DNA of 64,000 nucleotides from CAIVAT01 sp964525995. GTDB lineage: Bacteria; Bacteroidota; Bacteroidia; Bacteroidales; FEN-979. The position numbers were made by a program, and so were the translations under genes. The notes beneath the pieces were generated by a model that saw only the letters and a list, made by a program, of their open reading frames with translations, was not told where the DNA came from and did not search any database. Of this stretch, positions 8,893 to 18,300 are shown in pieces. Each line of letters starts with the position of its first letter. Position 1 is the stretch's first letter. The stretch spans positions 11,517 to 75,516 of the forward strand of contig CAZGIM010000021.1 of assembly GCA_964525995.1 (NCBI GenBank). Reading direction: 5' to 3'.

Positions 8893-9684
8893 CTACAGCT
8901 GGCCTTTGGCAAAATTATACAATGCCTTGAGCGTCGCATCAGGCGCCTCGATATAGCCCATGTGACCTGAATCGCGCAATAGGAGCACCTCGCTCCGGGC
9001 GGGTAAGGTGATCATCTCCCAAAGTTTGGGCAACGGTGCTTTCGAATCCTTCAAACCGAGGATAAATAGAACCGGTAAACCGGTTTTTTTCAGGAGCTCT
9101 GATTGGTCTTTCCGGTTTTTCATTCCTTCAAGTGCAGCGATGACCCCTTCCTTATGCATCTTTGAGGCCTGGTGGATCAGTTTTTCAATTTTCGCGGAAT
9201 AGGTTTTATGCACTTCGATGGGGAACAGTCCGGGAATGAATTGTGCCAGGAAATTGAGTTTGTCCTTTCCGACAATATCGATAGTGCGGTTCCGGTTCTC
9301 TTTGTCGTCGGGTGAATCGGCAAAGCAATGTGAATGAAACAGGCAGAATCCGCATAGTTTCGCCGGATACTTCTCCGCAAAGGCAAGGGTCACATAGCCT
9401 CCCATCGAATGGCCCACCATGATCGCCTTCCCGGTCTTCAGTTTAGTCATGACAGTCATCACGACTTCGGCCATAAGTTCCATGGTATGAATGGTGTCGA
9501 TGCATTCGCTCTTGCCGTGACCCGGCAAATCGATACAGATCACGCGGGATTTTTTAGCGAGTTTGGAGGCAAAGCCAGTCCAGATTTTTGAAGACTCGGT
9601 AAAGCCATGCAGAAGCACGACAGCTTTCCCTTTACCTTCATCGGTAAAGAAGATATTTTTCTTTTTAAATTTAATGTAGGCCAT
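8893..9684 (-). CDS. Alpha/beta-fold hydrolase
   Basis: The protein has 263 residues and the fold of small esterase/lyase-type alpha/beta hydrolases. The oxyanion HGF follows VVLL at residues 26-28, and DLPGHGKSE follows strand 4. The nucleophile elbow is GHSMGGY with Ser93. The acid is probably Asp near 213 in ILGLKDSKAP, and the catalytic His is near 241 in RDSGHMGYIEAP. There is no signal peptide, so it is cytoplasmic. It resembles many uncharacterised Bacteroidota hydrolases, and the substrate cannot be told from sequence. It is followed by the independent promoter of the LuxR-type gene and preceded by a repeat cluster, so it probably forms a short transcript of its own or with pepP. Confidence 0.88.
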   Translation of the reverse strand: MAYIKFKKKNIFFTDEGKGKAVVLLHGFTESSKIWTGFASKLAKKSRVICIDLPGHGKSECIDTIHTMELMAEVVMTVMTKLKTGKAIMVGHSMGGYVTLAFAEKYPAKLCGFCLFHSHCFADSPDDKENRNRTIDIVGKDKLNFLAQFIPGLFPIEVHKTYSAKIEKLIHQASKMHKEGVIAALEGMKNRKDQSELLKKTGLPVLFILGLKDSKAPLPKLWEMITLPARSEVLLLRDSGHMGYIEAPDATLKALYNFAKGQL

Positions 9685-9722
9685 AATTTTAGTTCAAAAT
9701 GCAAATGTCAAAATTCAAATCA

Positions 9723-9813
9723 GGCAATAGGCAATAGGCAGTAGGCAATAACAAAGTTCCGTTTTCCATTTTCCATTGTCAATTGTCCATTGTCAATTGT
9801 CCATTGTTCATTG
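9723..9813. repeat. Intergenic short-repeat cluster (GGCAATAGGC and CATTGTCAATTGTC units)
   Basis: Three GGCAATAGGC-like units (9723-9750) are followed by alternating TTCCATT and CATTGTCAATTGTC units to about 9813. GGCAATAGGC recurs at 13907 and, inverted, at 14441. The right part runs into the 3' end of the aminopeptidase gene and supplies its last codons and stop. I know such units as common intergenic repeats in Bacteroidota genomes; no transposase is nearby. Confidence 0.75.
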
Positions 9814-11188
9814 TTTTCTCCACTTCGACGACAGTTTTGGGGATCGGTTTACCCAGGACGCGGTGTCCTTCGCGAGTGACGAGCACATCGTCTTCGATAC
9901 GGATTCCACCGAAATCGCGGTAGGAGTCAACCACCTTGTAGTTGATGAACTCCGCCAGCTTGTTTTCCTTTTCCCAGATATCGATCAGGTCGGGGATAAA
10001 ATAAATTCCGGGTTCGATCGTCATGACAAATCCTTCCTGAAGTTTACGTCCAAACCGGAGGGAAGAGAATCCAAATTCTTTACTGCGTATTGTCTCTTCA
10101 TCATATCCAACGAGGTTTTCGCCCATTCCTTCGAGGTCATGCACATCGAGACCCATGGGATGTCCGAGACCGTGCGGGAAAAACAGGGTGTGCGCGCCTT
10201 TCCGGGCAGCCTCTTCAGGATCGCCTTTCATGATTCCCAGTGCAGTCAGTCCTTTTGCAATTTCAATAGCAGCCAGCAGGTGGATATCCCGGAACGGAAT
10301 GCCGGGACCGACCGCTTCGATGGCTTTCAGGTTGGCATTCAGCACCACTTCATAGATTCCTTTCTGGCGTTCGTTGAATTTACCGCCAACCGGGATCGAG
10401 CGGGTAATGTCGCTCGAGTAATGCAAAGCAGTTTCACATCCGGCATCGACCACCATCATGCGACCCTCGGTAAGGACATTGCCATGAAGGTGGTTATGAA
10501 GTATCTGTCCGTTGATTGAGAGGATCACCGGGAAGGAGACCGGTCCGCAGTGGGTGAGGGCAATCCCCTCAATAACTCCGGCTATTTCGCTTTCGACCCT
10601 GCCTGGGTGAGCCATTTTCATTGCGGTTGTATGCATCAGCCAGGCGGTTTCGATCGCTTTTTCAATTTCCTCAATCTCGACCTGTTCTTTTCTCATCCGC
10701 AATTTTACGATAGCCTTGATCAAAGGTTCGGAGGTTCGTTTTGACAACTCAAGGTGGGGAATTCTCAACAGGTCGCTCAGCCAGAGGATGGTTTCGCCGC
10801 GGTAGGCAGGCGCAAAATGAACCGTACGGCCTGCGCTCAGGGCCTTTCCGATCATGTCGTTCAGGCTTTTCAGCGGAGCAGTACGTTCTATTCCAACGAG
10901 GGCTGCCTGTTCCTGCAAGGTCGGTAGTTGACCCATCCAGATCACATCGTCAATATCCGTGTCATTGCCGAAAAGGTAGTCAACACCTTCATCCAGGTCG
11001 ATGATCCCGGCGAGATCGGGATGATCCAGTCCGAAGAAGTAGGAAAAATTACTATCCTGGCGAAAGGAATAGGTGTTGGAAGGGTAATTGAACGGAACTT
11101 CCTGGTTGCCTAAAAAAAGCACCAGTCCCCGGGTCATTTCAGCCCGCAGATTTTTACGGCGATTCTGGTAAACGGTAGATGAAAACAT
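9779..11188 (-). CDS. pepP: Aminopeptidase P (Xaa-Pro aminopeptidase, M24B family)
   Basis: The 469-residue cytoplasmic metallopeptidase removes N-terminal residues preceding proline. The N-terminal creatinase-like domain starts FSSTVYQNRRKNL. The C-terminal pita-bread domain shows the five metal ligands in order: VVDAGCE (Asp), SSDITRS (Asp), FFPHGLGHPMG (His), TIEPGIYF (Glu) and GGIRIEDDVL (Glu). The length is normal for the family. The last 11 residues (TMNNGQLTMDN) and the stop are encoded by the intergenic repeat, so the natural C-terminus was probably replaced when the repeat inserted. The gene is divergent from sdhC across about 105 bases. Confidence 0.95.
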   Translation of the reverse strand: MFSSTVYQNRRKNLRAEMTRGLVLFLGNQEVPFNYPSNTYSFRQDSNFSYFFGLDHPDLAGIIDLDEGVDYLFGNDTDIDDVIWMGQLPTLQEQAALVGIERTAPLKSLNDMIGKALSAGRTVHFAPAYRGETILWLSDLLRIPHLELSKRTSEPLIKAIVKLRMRKEQVEIEEIEKAIETAWLMHTTAMKMAHPGRVESEIAGVIEGIALTHCGPVSFPVILSINGQILHNHLHGNVLTEGRMMVVDAGCETALHYSSDITRSIPVGGKFNERQKGIYEVVLNANLKAIEAVGPGIPFRDIHLLAAIEIAKGLTALGIMKGDPEEAARKGAHTLFFPHGLGHPMGLDVHDLEGMGENLVGYDEETIRSKEFGFSSLRFGRKLQEGFVMTIEPGIYFIPDLIDIWEKENKLAEFINYKVVDSYRDFGGIRIEDDVLVTREGHRVLGKPIPKTVVEVEKTMNNGQLTMDN

Positions 11189-11254
11189 AATTTAGACTGT
11201 ATTAGAATTGTGAATATTTTCAGTGTTAATTTTTTTTCCTCGAACTTTTCCTTC

Positions 11255-11262
11255 TAATTTTG
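11255..11262 (+). promoter_or_regulatory. Candidate -7 element for the sdhCAB operon
   Basis: TAATTTTG fits the Bacteroidota TAnnTTTG consensus and lies 32 bases upstream of the sdhC start. No clear -33 TTG is visible at the usual distance, so confidence is low. Confidence 0.35.
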
Positions 11263-11293
11263 AAACAGCGAACAAATTTATTAAAAGCTTGTT

Positions 11294-11965
11294 ATGAATA
11301 CATCTTTTTTACGTTTTTCTTCCATCACGAAAAAAATCTGGATGGCCTTTTTAGGAATTTTTCTGATGATCTTTTTGGTGGTTCATTTAGGGATCAACCT
11401 GTGTTTATTGCGAAGCGACGGAGGGGAATGGTTCCATGCCGCGGCTCATTTTATGGGGACGAACTATATCGTAAAAGTCTTCGAGTTTTTCCTGTTCGGC
11501 GGGTTCATCCTGCACATCCTGATCGGCATTATCCTGCAGGTTCAGAATTGGTTGTCGCGGCCGGTAAGGTATAAGGTCAGCAACAAATCGTACACCCCGT
11601 TTCTGTCGAAGTACATGATCTACACCGGGGCCATTGTATTGATATTCCTCATCATCCATTTCATGAATTTTTACTTTATCAAATTAGGATGGGTGGGCAA
11701 TCCGCACATCACACCCGAAGGGGAACCCGATTTCTATCTGATTGCCCGCGACCTGTTTCAGCAACCGCTATATTCCTTTCTATACATTATTCTGATTGTA
11801 ATTTTAGGATTCCACCTGAATCATGCTTTTCAGGCCGCCTGGCAAACGTTGGGGGTCAACCATCCGCAGTACAACAATTTCATCTCCTGGTTTGGATCCC
11901 TTTACGCGATCATTATTCCGGCAGGATTTATCATCATTCCCATTTACTTTTTATTTATCCGATAA
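11294..11965 (+). CDS. sdhC: Succinate dehydrogenase/fumarate reductase cytochrome b subunit
   Basis: The 223-residue membrane subunit anchors the flavoprotein and iron-sulfur subunits and passes electrons to or from quinone. Five hydrophobic segments are visible, as in the single-subunit diheme type (class B) of Bacteroidota. Candidate heme ligands are the histidines in FLVVHLGIN (His31), FILHILIG, FLIIHFMNF and FHLNHAFQ. Four bases separate its stop from the sdhA start, so the two are cotranscribed. The length matches the family (about 220-230). Confidence 0.95.
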   Translation: MNTSFLRFSSITKKIWMAFLGIFLMIFLVVHLGINLCLLRSDGGEWFHAAAHFMGTNYIVKVFEFFLFGGFILHILIGIILQVQNWLSRPVRYKVSNKSYTPFLSKYMIYTGAIVLIFLIIHFMNFYFIKLGWVGNPHITPEGEPDFYLIARDLFQQPLYSFLYIILIVILGFHLNHAFQAAWQTLGVNHPQYNNFISWFGSLYAIIIPAGFIIIPIYFLFIR

Positions 11966-11969
11966 TCTC

Positions 11970-13907
11970 ATGGCTGAATTAAATTCCAAGACGCCTAAAG
12001 GTCCTTTGGCGTTGAAATGGACCAACTACAAGGCGCATCAGAATCTGGTCAATCCCAACAATAAACGTAAGCTTGACATCATCGTTGTGGGTACGGGTCT
12101 GGCTGGATCGGCAGCTGCCGCATCACTGGGAGAGATGGGTTTCAACGTCAAGATTTTCTGTTATCAGGACAGTCCGCGCCGTGCACACAGCATCGCGGCC
12201 CAGGGCGGAATCAATGCCGCCAAGAACTATCCCAACGATGGCGACAGCATTTACCGGTTATTTTACGATACCATCAAAGGCGGCGATTACCGCGCCCGAG
12301 AGGCGAATGTTTACCGGTTGGCGGAGGTCAGCAACAACATCATCGATCAGTGTGTGGCTCAGGGGGTTCCTTTTGCCAGGGAGTACGGTGGTTCGCTTGA
12401 GAATCGTTCTTTCGGTGGGGCCCAGGTTTCACGTACTTTCTATGCGCGCGGGCAAACCGGACAGCAGCTTCTTTTAGGCGCATACGGCGCTTTAAGCCGC
12501 CAGATCAAACTGGGTACCGTGAAGCTTTTCAACCGCCATGAGATGATGGATGTGGTGATCATCGACGGAAAAGCACGCGGCATCATCGCCCGTGACCTGA
12601 TCACCGGAAAACTGGAACGTCATTTCGGTCACGCGGTTGTCATCGCTACTGGCGGATATGGAAACGTGTTCTACCTGTCGACTAATGCTATGGGTTCGAA
12701 CACCAGCGCTATCTGGCAGATCTTCAAGAAGGGGGCCTTCTTTGCCAATCCCTGTTTCACCCAGATCCACCCGACCTGTATCCCTGTTCACGGTGATTAC
12801 CAGTCGAAGCTGACACTGATGAGCGAAAGTTTAAGGAACGACGGCCGCATCTGGGTGCCAAAGTTCAAAGAGGATGCGGAGGCGAACCGCCATGGAACGT
12901 TGAAGGCTAACGATATACCCGAGGATCGCCGTGACTATTTCCTGGAGCGAAGGTACCCGGCATTCGGGAACCTGGTTCCTCGCGATGTGGCTTCCCGGGC
13001 TGCAAAGGAACGCTGTGACGCCGGTTTCGGTGTGGGTGAAACCGGATTGGCTGTATTTCTCGATTTCAAAGATTCGATCGCAAGGCTGGGCCGGAATGTA
13101 ATTGAAGAGCGGTACGGCAACCTCTTCCAGATGTACGAAAAGATCGTGGATGAGAATCCGTATGAAAACCCGATGATGATCTATCCTGCCGTACACTATA
13201 CCATGGGTGGCACTTGGGTGGATTATGAGTTGATGACCACCGTGAAAGGATTGTTTGCCGCCGGAGAAGCCAATTTTTCGGATCATGGGGCCAACCGCCT
13301 TGGCGCCTCGGCGCTGATGCAAGGCCTGGCCGACGGCTATTTCGTACTTCCCTATACCCTGCAGAACTACCTCTCGGGCGAGATCAAAGTACCCAGGATG
13401 GCAACCGACACTGCGGAATTCGTTGAAGCCGAAAAAGCAGTAAGGATGCGCCTCGAAAGGCTGATGTCGGTAAAAGGCAACCGCAGTGTCGATCATTTCC
13501 ACAAGGAGCTGGGAAAGATCATGTGGGAAAATGTGGGAATGGGCCGGACAGAAGCCAGGCTGAAAAAGGCTGTTGAGTTGATCCGTGCCCTGCGCGCCGA
13601 ATTCTGGAAAGATGTCAAGATCCCCGGCAAGATGGATGAGCTGAATGTGGAGCTGGAGAAGGCCAACCGGGTCGCCGATTTTTTCGAGTTAGGCGAATTG
13701 ATAGCGATCGATGCCTTACACCGGAATGAAAGCTGTGGCGGTCATTTCCGCGAAGAGTACCAGACCGATGAAGGCGAATGCCTGCGTAATGATGAAGATT
13801 TCAAATATGTTGCCGCCTGGGAATACAAAGGCGAGGGAGATTTCGTTCTGCATAAGGAACCATTGGTTTATGAGGAGATTGAGGTGAAGCAGAGGATATA
13901 TAAATAG
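11970..13907 (+). CDS. sdhA: Succinate dehydrogenase/fumarate reductase flavoprotein subunit
   Basis: The product has 645 residues from the ATG at 11970. The frame is open further upstream to 11823, but that extension overlaps sdhC and is not protein-like. The FAD-binding Rossmann start is IIVVGTGLAGSAAAASLGEM. The flavin-linking region is RRAHSIAAQGGINAA. Active-site segments ERRYPAFGNLVPRDVASRA and NFSDHGANRLGASALMQG are intact. It oxidises succinate or reduces fumarate at the inner face of the membrane. The stop TAG overlaps the first base of a GGCAATAGGC repeat, and sdhB follows only after a 615-base insertion carrying a four-helix-bundle gene. Confidence 0.96.
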   Translation: MAELNSKTPKGPLALKWTNYKAHQNLVNPNNKRKLDIIVVGTGLAGSAAAASLGEMGFNVKIFCYQDSPRRAHSIAAQGGINAAKNYPNDGDSIYRLFYDTIKGGDYRAREANVYRLAEVSNNIIDQCVAQGVPFAREYGGSLENRSFGGAQVSRTFYARGQTGQQLLLGAYGALSRQIKLGTVKLFNRHEMMDVVIIDGKARGIIARDLITGKLERHFGHAVVIATGGYGNVFYLSTNAMGSNTSAIWQIFKKGAFFANPCFTQIHPTCIPVHGDYQSKLTLMSESLRNDGRIWVPKFKEDAEANRHGTLKANDIPEDRRDYFLERRYPAFGNLVPRDVASRAAKERCDAGFGVGETGLAVFLDFKDSIARLGRNVIEERYGNLFQMYEKIVDENPYENPMMIYPAVHYTMGGTWVDYELMTTVKGLFAAGEANFSDHGANRLGASALMQGLADGYFVLPYTLQNYLSGEIKVPRMATDTAEFVEAEKAVRMRLERLMSVKGNRSVDHFHKELGKIMWENVGMGRTEARLKKAVELIRALRAEFWKDVKIPGKMDELNVELEKANRVADFFELGELIAIDALHRNESCGGHFREEYQTDEGECLRNDEDFKYVAAWEYKGEGDFVLHKEPLVYEEIEVKQRIYK

Positions 13908-13944
13908 GCAATAGGCAATAGGCATTGGGAATTAGGAATTAGGG
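13907..13944. repeat. GGCAATAGGC-type repeat, left end of the sdh insertion
   Basis: GGCAATAGGCAATAGGC is followed by ATTGGG and two GAATTAG units. The 16 bases at 13914-13929 are the exact reverse complement of 14434-14449 on the other side of the four-helix-bundle gene, so the inserted gene lies between inverted repeats. Confidence 0.8.
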
Positions 13945-14005
13945 AAATTGGGAAGAGCTGGTCTGTGAATCTTAAGAGATATGTGGAATTTTAAGTAAAC
14001 GACCT

Positions 14006-14386
14006 ATGGAAAAACAGACCGTAACCACATATAAGGATCTGGTTGTTTGGCAGAAGGGAATTGAGCTTGTTAATGAGATATATGTTGTAACCAGGATATT
14101 TCCAAAGGAGGAGATGTTTGGATTAACAAACCAGTTACGGAGAGCAGCAATTTCAATTCCGGCAAATATTGCAGAAGGTTGGGGTCGAAGTTCAACAAAG
14201 AATTATGTTCAATTTATTAAGATATCGTTGGGATCTTTATTTGAATTAGAAACTCTTATCATTATTGCAAAAGATCAAAATTATCTTGAGGAACAAATAA
14301 TGAATAAAATTTCCGTAGAAATAACAGAAATCGGAAAAATGTTAAATAAGCTAATACGTAATCTCGAAAATTATATTAAGAAATAA
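14006..14386 (+). CDS. Four-helix-bundle protein (S23/IVP family)
   Basis: The protein has 126 residues and is all helical by eye. It shows the family hallmarks YKDLVVWQKGIELV at the start, FGLTNQLRRAAISIPANIAE in the middle (LRRAA-SIPANIAEG is the signature) and an amphipathic last helix. This family was first seen in intervening sequences of 23S rRNA genes, and relatives such as Avd serve in diversity-generating retroelements. The function of stand-alone copies is unknown. Here it sits inside the sdh operon between sdhA and sdhB, in the operon's direction and flanked by inverted repeats. Its AT content is higher than that of the sdh genes, which fits a recent arrival. Confidence 0.93.
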   Translation: MEKQTVTTYKDLVVWQKGIELVNEIYVVTRIFPKEEMFGLTNQLRRAAISIPANIAEGWGRSSTKNYVQFIKISLGSLFELETLIIIAKDQNYLEEQIMNKISVEITEIGKMLNKLIRNLENYIKK

Positions 14387-14391
14387 TTATA

Positions 14392-14516
14392 GTAACCAGC
14401 ATAGTCAATTGGCCGTTACCCAAATGGCTAATGCCCAATGCCTATTGCCTTAATAATGAACCAGCATTGTCAATTTGCCAGTTACACTAATGGCCAATAC
14501 CCAATGCCTAATGCCT
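14392..14516. repeat. Tandem pair of ~60-bp repeats, right end of the sdh insertion
   Basis: Two imperfect direct copies (14392-14450 and 14457-14516) share the order AACCAGCAT, GTCAATT, GTTAC, AATGGC and CCCAATGCCTA. The first copy contains the inverse of the left-end repeat. The array ends six bases before the sdhB start, so the sdhB leader was remodelled by it. Confidence 0.8.
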
Positions 14517-14522
14517 TCTTCC

Positions 14523-15263
14523 ATGGACCTGACCCTCAAAATCTGGCGTCAAATGGACGCAAAATCTGCAGGAAAGTTTGTAACTTATTCGTTACGCGAT
14601 ATTTCCCCGAACTGTTCCTTTCTCGAAATGTTGGATATTTTAAATGAGCAGTTGATTCAGAAAAATGAAGAACCGGTGGTCTTTGATCACGATTGCCGGG
14701 AGGGAATTTGCGGAATGTGCAGCCTATACATTAACGGTAGGCCGCATGGTCCTGATGATGCCGTAACCGCCTGTCAGTTGCACATGCGCAAGTTCAGGGA
14801 CGGCGATACCATCGTAGTTGAGCCCTGGCGCGCCAAGCCCTTCCCGGTGATCAAGGACCTGATGGTTGACCGGTCGGCATTCGACAAGATCATCCAGGAG
14901 GGCGGTTATATCTCGGTGAATACAGGCGGAGCTGCCGAAGCCAACAACATACTGGTCAGCAAGAAAAAAGCCGATCTGGCCATGGATGCCGCAGCTTGCA
15001 TCGGGTGCGGCGCCTGTGTGGCGGCCTGTAAAAATGCATCAGCTATGTTATTCGTTTCCGCCAAGGTTTCCCAATTTGCCTTGCTGCCCCAGGGTAAAAT
15101 CGAAGCCAAAGAACGCGTAAAAAGGATGGTGAAGAAGATGGACGAGCTGGGCTTCGGTAACTGCACCAACACTTACGCCTGTGAAGCGGAATGCCCCAAA
15201 CTGATCTCGCGGTCGAACATCGCCCGTATGAACCGCGAATTCATCTGCGCCAAGGTGGTCTGA
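14523..15263 (+). CDS. sdhB: Succinate dehydrogenase/fumarate reductase iron-sulfur subunit
   Basis: The start is placed at the ATG at 14523, giving 246 residues. The upstream in-frame ATG at 14475 lies in the repeat and gives a non-family N-terminus. The [2Fe-2S] ligands are in CREGICGMCSLY with a later TACQ. The second cluster domain has CIGCGACVAACKNA and the final group NCTNTYACEAECPK. These centres carry electrons between the flavin of SdhA and the hemes of SdhC. It is separated from sdhA by the inserted four-helix-bundle gene; whether it is still cotranscribed is unknown. Confidence 0.95.
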   Translation: MDLTLKIWRQMDAKSAGKFVTYSLRDISPNCSFLEMLDILNEQLIQKNEEPVVFDHDCREGICGMCSLYINGRPHGPDDAVTACQLHMRKFRDGDTIVVEPWRAKPFPVIKDLMVDRSAFDKIIQEGGYISVNTGGAAEANNILVSKKKADLAMDAAACIGCGACVAACKNASAMLFVSAKVSQFALLPQGKIEAKERVKRMVKKMDELGFGNCTNTYACEAECPKLISRSNIARMNREFICAKVV

Positions 15264-15393
15264 TCCCCCACCACGAAAAAAGTTATTAACAGACCCATTA
15301 CTTTTTCTTTTCCGGTGAATTAAGCATCAACCGGAGGGGAGATTTGTCACCGATCTTCTCATCCCGACTGCAAACTCAACCAATCACTGGAGT

Positions 15394-18300
15394 ATGAAAA
15401 AGCTACTATCATGGTTGCTCCTCGTCATTGCCGGAGGTGCAACGGCACTCAGCCAAACCGAAATTTCAGAAGGATCACCTATACCTTCAATCGGACATTT
15501 GAATGGAACCCCCGATCAGTTACTAACCAATCCTGTTGCGGCCTGGGACTTTTACGGCATCCCATCCGCCTCACCCCCGGCAACCTGTACCGCGACCATC
15601 TTTGACGCCAACCTGACCGGTACCGGCCTGATCACCCGGGGCCCTGGAGCTCCGCCATCGGGCGCTGCAAATTCATTCAGAACCACAGGATTCCAGAATA
15701 ATGGAGTAGGTGTGGGGAACACCGACTACTTTGAGATCAACCTGGGCGCTTCACCTGGATATTCCTTGTCACTCTCCACGATTGATGCGCGTTTTGGGGG
15801 CACGGCCTCGTTTTATGCAGCCCCCGGGGTCACTTCACAATATGGATATAGTCTCGACGGGATAAACTTCATCCTGATCGGGAACCCGGTGACCTCCACC
15901 GCTCTCACCACGGCGTCCATTGACCTGACTCAGATACCTTCATTACAGAATGTCGCTTCAGGCGTTACCGTTACGATCAGGTACTACGCAAGCGGCCAAA
16001 CCACAACCGGAGGATGGGGGTTTTATTCCTCTTCGCCAGGCAACTACGGACTTGCGATCGGCGGATCATTGAATTCCCTTGCAACAACCGGGATTTACAC
16101 CTGGAATCAAACCAACGCCGGCAACTGGAATGATCCGGCCAACTGGACTCCACCCAGAACCAGTCCGCTGAATTCAGATTTCCTGGTCTTTGACAATGGC
16201 GGTTCTTGCATCATAACCGGTGTCCCCATTCAAACGGTTGGAGGAATGAAAATTACCGGTAGCACTGCGGTCATCCTTCAAAGTGAGACTGCCATAACCC
16301 TGACGATTGCGGGTGGAGCAGGTACCGATTTTGAGGTCGGCGCCGGTTCGATACTGAGTCTGGGCGGAACGAATGCCATCACTTTAGCCCTTGGTAGCGG
16401 GGCAACAGCTTCGGTTTCAGGCTCCGTTACTTTTACAAACAGCTCCTCAGCGGCAAACAGGTTTACCGGAAATGATCCGGAATCCATCTTGTTCCACGGA
16501 GGTAGTCTCTTTAGTACCGGAATGTTTCAATCGGGACCTCCGTTCGGAACCGCCTCAACCGGCGCAGTGGTCTTTGAAAGCGGCTCAGTCCTCCTTCACC
16601 AGTCGGGAAGTAATCCCTTCGGCGCGCCGCAGCCCGGCAGCGCCACGGTATTTCAAACCGGAAGCCTGTACAAGGTTACCGGCAACGTTTCGCTCTCCTT
16701 TTCGGGGAGAACCTATGCCGATATGGAAATCGATGCTCCCGGAATAACCCTGACAGCCACCGGATCTAACCCTGTTTTGGTCGATAACCTTACGGTTACA
16801 AACGGATCTCTGAATTTTAATGTGACCGGATCGCCGGGCCATTCCATCAAAGGAACGATCCATGCAGCAGCCGGGACTTCGCTTTGTTTCAATCCGGCAT
16901 CCCCGGGTACCATAAGGCTGGCCGGGACAAGCAATCAGATCATTACGGGCACGGGGATGATCACTTCAGGCACTCATTCGATCCTGGAAATTGCCAACGA
17001 CTTTGGTATCACCCTGGATGCAACACTCACCCTGGAGGGTAGTGTAAAATTTACCCAGGGATTGCTGACACTGGGATCCGGTGATCTGATCCTCGGTACA
17101 CTTTCGCAGGTAACGGGATCTCCTTCAGCGGCTTCGATGGTCACCTTTAACGGGACCGGCCATTTCAGAAAACGATTTCCGGCAGTATCTTCTTTCACGT
17201 TTCCGGTTGGCACTATAACTGGCACACCCGGATATTCTCCTGTCACACTGACACTCAGCGATGGAATCTTCGGAAGCAATGGATGGGTTGGAGTGGACGT
17301 TGTAAATGCAAAGTATCCCGGCGATACGAATACGGGTAATTTTCTGAACCGTTATTGGGAGCTGACGGCAAGTGACATAACTTCACTACAGGGTTCGGCT
17401 CAGTTTTACTACCCACCTTCGGATGTGACCGGCAGTGAAGCGCTAATATCGTGTGTGCGGGTTCATCCCGAGCCTTTTACACTTTATGCCCCTACCGATA
17501 TCACCCTGCATCGGCTCCAGGCTTCGGGATTGTTGGCCCTTGGAATTTTTACGGGCTCTCAGGTCAGTCCCTCTCTCTTTCAGGTATCCGGCTCAGGCGT
17601 ATATTGTGAAGGAAGCAGTGGACTTCCGGTGACATTATCCGAATCGCAGCCCTATGTCACGTATCAGCTAAAGAAAAACGGCATGGATTCAGGCGCTCCG
17701 GTTGAGGGAACGGGATCCATGCTATCCTGGCCTGACCAGACGACCGGGATTTATTCCGTAACAGCAACCAACAGTTCAGGATCAGTGCTGATGAACGGAA
17801 CGGCAGTGATCGATATGGGTGTCCCGGTAGTACCATCTGTAAGTATTGAAGCTTCCTCCAACCTGCTTTGTGCCGGTACTCCGGTGACCATAACAGCAAC
17901 TCCGACCAATGGTGGCCAGAATCCGGTTTATCAGTGGAGCCTGAACAACAATCCTACTGGTCAGAACAGCCCGATCTATACCTGTCTTCCAGGCAACAAC
18001 GACCAGATTTCCTGTACCATGACCTCCGATTTAGAGTGTGTGATTGGGAATCCTGCATATTCCAACACTCTTTCCATGGCAGTCAACCCGCTTGTGACGG
18101 CAACCGTAACGATTACAGCTTCCGACAGTGTACTCTGTGAAGGGAATCCTGTAACCTTCACCGCCACTCCCGTAAACGGAGGTCCTGATCCCCTCTATCA
18201 ATGGATGGTAAACAACCTCAATACCGGAAACGGAGGACCGGTTTTCACCTATACTCCCGTTGATCACGACCTGGTTTCCTGTGTCATGACCTCCGGACTT

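Noticed and set aside
9776..10519. 247-codon plus-strand frame
   Set aside because: Antisense to aminopeptidase P; its first residues are read from the intergenic repeat.
11823..11969. N-terminal extension of sdhA
   Set aside because: It overlaps the end of sdhC and is not like the family; the ATG at 11970 gives the normal start.
12831..13502. 223-codon minus-strand frame
   Set aside because: Antisense shadow of sdhA, which has intact FAD and active-site motifs.
14475..14522. N-terminal extension of sdhB
   Set aside because: It lies in the 60-bp repeat; the ATG at 14523 gives the family N-terminus.
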